Source of the DNA: Forficula auricularia
Lineage: Eukaryota > Arthropoda > Insecta > Dermaptera > Forficulidae
Length of the DNA stretch: 64,000 nt
Assembly: GCA_024734495.1 (NCBI GenBank)
Contig: JALMQS010000916.1
Span: forward strand, 682,001 to 746,000
Direction of reading: 5' to 3'
A model generated the notes under the pieces. The model did no database searches, was not told where the DNA came from, and worked only from the letters and a program-made list of their open reading frames with translations. Below, one piece after another: positions 60,245-64,000 of the stretch (position 1 is the first letter of the stretch; every line of letters begins with the position of its first letter). Made by a program: the position numbers and the translations under genes.

Positions 60245-61645
60245 AATATCAATATGATAAAATTTTGGGAAAAAAATCTTGTAATTAATATTTTATCCGT
60301 AAAAGCAAATTACAATAAAATATAAATAGAGACATTTTAAAAATAAACCAAAATATTAAATAAAAAAGCTCACAAGATTCAGGAAGATGAAATTTAACAA
60401 AATAATTCATTGCGTCTACTTATATAAAGAAAAATTAAATTAAATTTGTATTAATATAAAAATAAATTTATAGTTTGTGTGGCCTGTCTTGCCTGGTAGA
60501 GTTACAGTTCGAACCAAATCCACTCTCCCCTTTTGAAAATGTTCTTTCCATACTTGAGAAATATAGTATTAAATTATATACCATAGCTATCATTTCAGTA
60601 ATCTTTGGAATATTATTAAAAGTCAAAATACGAATATTCAATCGTGTAGTGAAAAGATTAGAACATTCTAAATCAGTGGTCGGCAATTTTTTTTTTTTTT
60701 TTTTTAGATGAGGGCCAAATTATAAAATAAAATTTTCGGGCGGGCCAGTAATATAAATAACCTTCATAACGTGTCTTTGTTTAGCAGTTGCTAGATATAA
60801 CACAAGTTAATGCTGACTCTTGGGTTAAAATAACATTGTCTAATGCTATTTGGTTTTTAATTATGAAATATTGTATTAAATATATATATTTTGATTACTT
60901 GGCGGGTCGCAGTTTTCCGACTCCTTATCTAGAATGTTTAAAGTAAAATATATCTACTATGATATAAGCTGCTTCCTCACTGTAGCAGCAAGTAGGATTT
61001 TTGTTTGTTGTAGCTGGATGTTCGAATAGGCTAAATTAATTCATATAGCCACAAGTTGTTGACACTAAAGTGTAGCAAAAAGTTGTTGCTCTTTACAGAT
61101 TCAGAATTTATTGTTATAAGTGGTGAAAAAAGAAAAACTCGAATTAAGCGATATGCAACACCTAAAAAATTGTATTCCGTTTTTTCGTCAACCGTTCATT
61201 CAAACGAAAATGAGAACTTAGCATTATTCTAAGAAAATGAAGCGCTACTTAGTTTTTTGGTACAAAGGGTCAATAAACTTTAAAACTGGAAAAATTATCT
61301 TCAAGTACTTTAGAACCACAAAAATGGTCTAATATTTTTGTAAAATTACATTTTAAAGTACTTTATACCTGTATTCTAGTACTTTTTTAAATACAGTTGA
61401 TAAATTATTTAAATGAAGTATGAACTTAAATTTTTTAAAAGTTTTTCCCCACTATTAGCCGATTTTTTATTCGATATTCGAAGGTAAACAAAGAACAGAA
61501 TTTTGTCATTTTCCCAGACACGGAAAAAACTTTTTAAAGAAATATGAAATATTAACAAACAAAAAGTTATTCGTGGCTGCTTCAGTGAGAAGGCTGCTTT
61601 AGATTTTGTTCAATCTAGACATACGGCAGTGTGTCAGCCAAGTTA
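60245..61645. other. No gene; possible hAT relic at 60674-60920
   Basis: CAGTGGTCGGCAA at 60674 with GAGGGCCAAATTATAAAATA resembles a hAT end. A worn right end (TCGCAGTTTTCCGACTCC) lies at 60906-60923. The rest is unclassified AT-rich sequence. Confidence 0.4.
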
Positions 61646-61649
61646 GGAA

Positions 61650-62150
61650 AAACGGGCGACGCACCGGCCATGTGTATATTTACACGAACCATTTCAATCT
61701 ACTTTCGACCCCCCCATAACTCAAAAACTATTAGACTTAGACACTTGAAATTTTGCATGCCTAATAAGACCCACTAGAACACATAGAATCCCAAATTTCA
61801 TGAATAAATCTAATATAGTTATTGAGTTATAAGCTCTGAAAAGTGCCATTTTTAACACTGACTGACTGACTGACATATCAAAAACCTAAAGTACTTCCGC
61901 TGATCCTAGAATGCTGAAATTTGGCATACTGGTAGAGTTTGGCCTACAATTAAAGGGAAAAATCGAAAAAGCGAAACTTTCCCTTTTTCAGGACCTAAAA
62001 TGAAGGGGTGAAATTGATTATAGGCTTAATTAACATATAGTGAAAATAGGATCAAGCTAGAATTCTGAAATTTGACATACTGATAAAGGAGGAAATTGAA
62101 AAACCGAAACTTTCGCTTCTTCGGGGTCCGAAATGAAGGGGTGAAATTTA
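61650..62150 (+). repeat. Dispersed repeat with ACTG tandem and two ~140-bp units
   Basis: Contains (CTGA)n near 61856-61876 and two related units (61907-62010 and 62048-62150): CTAGAAT.CTGAAATTTG.CATACTG, GAAA..CGAAACTTTC, AAATGAAGGGGTGAAATT. It leads directly into the foldback at 62150; the same junction is present at base 1 of the window. Confidence 0.65.
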
Positions 62151-62790
62151 TGAAAAACCGACTGTGTTTTTAACAGATATTTTATGAGAAATATTTAATT
62201 GTTATTAATATAAATGTTTAAATGAAATTATTTAGATAAATTAAAGGATAAAACTTTTCAAAAATTAATGATATTTGACCAAAAACTCAAATGTGAAAAA
62301 GGGGCCAAGTTCGGTACCAACAGCTTCGGCGACAAAAGAGTTGAGATCTAAACGGGTACCAAGTTCAATAGCAGTTGCTTAAATCATAGCTATAGGGATG
62401 AACAACGATCTTCAATTGATTTAAATGAAAATTTGTTACGTTCTTTGATATTAAATTTATAACTTGGCAAGTTTTATATCCAACTAAATTGTTTGTAGTA
62501 TAAAATAAGAACAACTAGATAAATTTTAAGCTTGTATTAAATATCATCATGTTAAACGTAATTTATTGACTATTATAACTTGCAGAGTTATAAATTTAAT
62601 ATCAAAGAACGTAACAAATTTTCTTTTAAATCAATTGAAGATCGTTGTTGATCCCTATAGCTATGATTTAAGCAACTGCTATGGAACTTGGTACCCGATT
62701 AGATCTCAGCTCTTTTGTCGGCGAAGCCGTTTGTACCGAACTTGGCCCCTTTTCCACATTTATGTTTTTGGTCAGATAAATAATTTACAA
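62150..62790. repeat. Foldback repeat, complete copy
   Basis: Arms 62272-62472 and 62578-62778 are inverted copies (GGGGCCAAGTTCGGTACC, TAAATCATAGCTATAGGGAT, TTTGATATTAAATTTATAAC) with a spacer of about 105 bp. It ends only 30 bp from the SLC35C1 stop codon. Confidence 0.8.
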
Positions 62791-62819
62791 TAATTGTTGA
62801 AAACTTAAAAAGACTATAG

Positions 62820-63316
62820 TTAGATTGAAGTTTTTTGTAAAGGAATGTAACTTTCCATTTCCAATTGTTTGACTCTCGCGTAAGCGGCACTTCCAAATAA
62901 AACAATCGCATTACTAATCCACCATAAAACAGGTCTAGAAGTCCTGTACCAGTAAGTAGCCAAAATTGTTTGAGCACAGGCTTTGGCAGTTCCAGATATA
63001 TTATGGGTTAATGGAGAAGTTACTTTAATTTGCAAAGTGGTTACGAAACCAATAGATAATCCACAAATTCCTCCAATTGTTAAAAGAAACCAAAAGATAA
63101 ACTCATTTATTCTGTCGTAATTCATTACTTTTATCAATTCATTATTATAAATTAAAAATGGCATAAAGATAAATAATGAATAAAAATTATTATAATAAGA
63201 AAGTAAAATTACTTGTTCATTAACATAAGGTAAGATTTTTTTAGTGTATATTGAATAGAGAGATAATAATAAAGAACCTAAAATACCAAAAACAGTTCCA
63301 TTGAATGATAATGCAC
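62820..63316 (-). CDS. SLC35C1: GDP-fucose transporter, last exon (partial gene)
   Basis: Golgi nucleotide-sugar antiporter that brings GDP-fucose into the lumen for fucosylation. This exon encodes the C-terminal 164 aa plus a split Gly, from ALSFNGTVFGILGSLLLSLY to a stop at 62820. Family signatures seen: NGTVFGILGSL, IYTKKILPYV, YYNNFYSLF, IGFVTTLQIKVTSPLTHNIS, GTAKACAQTILA and SAAYARVKQLEM. The SPLTHNISGTAKACAQT block is diagnostic for SLC35C1-type transporters. Four hydrophobic segments are visible, fitting the last helices of the ten-helix DMT fold. Acceptor TTTGTTTCAG at 63326-63317. Upstream exons are not in the window. Confidence 0.93.
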
Positions 63317-63394
63317 CTGAAACAAAATAATAACAATAATAATTAAAAAAAAATTGTTTGTAAGTAAAAAGAAATATACAAGTAAAATTAGTGA

Positions 63395-63480
63395 ATTAAA
63401 AAGTATTTCGCTGAGAGTAGCAGTTGTTGATTTTAGAAGAATAAATCAAGAAATATGTCCTCTCTTTGAAACAAATAATT
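63395..63480 (+). repeat. Worn GCCGAGAGTAGCAG-family head
   Basis: GCTGAGAGTAGCAGTTGTTG, then ATTT...ATAAATCAAGAAATATGTCC, corresponds to the head of the foldbacks at 14727 and 20461. No inverted arm remains. It lies in the SLC35C1 intron. Confidence 0.6.
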
Positions 63481-63539
63481 TTAATAATAATTATACAGTC
63501 ATAATATGCTCCTTTACGTAAAAAGAATTACAAATGAGA

Positions 63540-63780
63540 AAGTTTCTCGAAAAATTAGAGAAAAGAGAACATTCTGGAAGATTTTGAAGAGAAGAACTTA
63601 GATAAGACACACATTAGAGCAAGCGGGATTTTAGAGGGCGAAGTGAGAAAGAAAAGGGGAAGGAGAAGATCTAGATTGGAGAATTTTCACCAGATATTGA
63701 AAGATATGGAATGTGGGACTTAGAGAGTAGTGAAAAAGTTGGCATGTGATAGAATCAAGTGAACCGACTTTGATGATTTT
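63540..63780 (+). mobile_element. Degenerate LINE C-terminus
   Basis: Plus strand, with stops: GILEGEVRKKRGRRRSRLEN, then QILKDMECGT and a KKLACDRIK-like end. This is the last segment of a LINE protein (the GRPR..W block), related to the relic at 4950-5560. Confidence 0.65.
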
Positions 63781-63882
63781 TTTTGCATTGGATTCAGTGT
63801 AGTTTCCGATTGGTAAAAATATAAATTTCATTGGTATTGGACCTTTTTTGTTATGTTTGTTCAGGCATAACTTCTTTGATAA

Positions 63883-63922
63883 CTTTTAAGGAGTTAGGTG
63901 TTGGTTCTAGGTGAAACATTTT
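63883..63922 (+). repeat. GGTGTTGGT...GGTGAAACAT box
   Basis: TTTTAAGGAGTTAGGTGTTG, then GTTCTAGGTGAAACATTTTA. The same box flanks foldbacks at 11340, 21627, 26064, 26264 and 49115. It probably marks the start of another such element at the window edge. Confidence 0.55.
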
Positions 63923-64000
63923 AATATATTAATAAAACTTGAGCAAGATGCTTATCTTTGTTTATGAACAGATTTTAATGATTCTTTCTGCCTTTGGATC

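Noticed and set aside
63317..64000. Further SLC35C1 exons at the right edge
   Set aside because: No minus-strand segment here matches the preceding transporter helices; only a foldback head and a LINE relic are present.

Overview
This is a eukaryotic, very AT-rich, intron-containing and transposon-packed genome segment, most probably from an arthropod or other invertebrate animal. The evidence is three recognisable animal genes with GT-AG introns, Penelope-like, jockey-like and R2-like retroelements, and mariner, hAT and Harbinger DNA transposons. The species cannot be named from the sequence alone. There are no bacterial operons, CRISPR arrays or phage genes.

Three host genes are supported, all on the minus strand. 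(1) Bleomycin hydrolase (BLMH) is complete: seven coding exons between 28735 (start) and 12095 (stop), 457 aa, with Gln67, Cys73, His373 and Asn395 as expected for a C1B cysteine peptidase. (2) The spliceosomal protein RED/IK is complete: eight coding exons between 54298 (start) and 37162 (stop), 560 aa. (3) Only the last exon of the GDP-fucose transporter (SLC35C1 family) is present, at 63316-62820; the rest of that gene lies beyond the right edge. The three genes have unrelated functions (cytosolic peptidase, splicing factor, Golgi transporter), and nothing suggests that they work together.

Almost everything else is mobile DNA. From left to right: 1-6.4 kb holds a foldback repeat with nested LINE and tRNA-SINE pieces, two LINE 3' ends, a 402-bp hAT element with a perfect 8-bp target duplication, a G-rich island and a degenerate LINE. 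8.5-11.3 kb holds MITEs and two perfect-arm foldbacks. The BLMH introns (12-28.7 kb) hold a 948-bp hAT element, several foldbacks, three copies of a 530-bp TTAA-flanked MITE and a nested hAT composite. Between BLMH and RED (28.8-37.1 kb) lie a HINE/Helentron-like repeat with an internal tandem array, two dead mariners, and a Penelope-like element (PLE) inserted in one mariner and itself split by a tRNA-derived SINE. The RED introns hold LINE ends, an R2-like endonuclease remnant, two more PLE relics and a tandem duplication. 54.9-62.8 kb holds HINE-like copies, a Harbinger relic with a MADF ORF, hAT MITEs and a second copy of the foldback seen at the left edge.

The most interesting signal is a recurring 45-50 nt RNA-like motif found at PLE ends and in the arms of several foldback elements. 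It reads stem I, CUGANGA, one extra nucleotide, stem II, GAA, a short self-complementary stem III, one H nucleotide, then the other strand of stem I. Stem sequences differ between families but stay paired, as expected for type I hammerhead ribozymes that act as dimers. Several copies sit head to head in foldbacks that have no reverse transcriptase.
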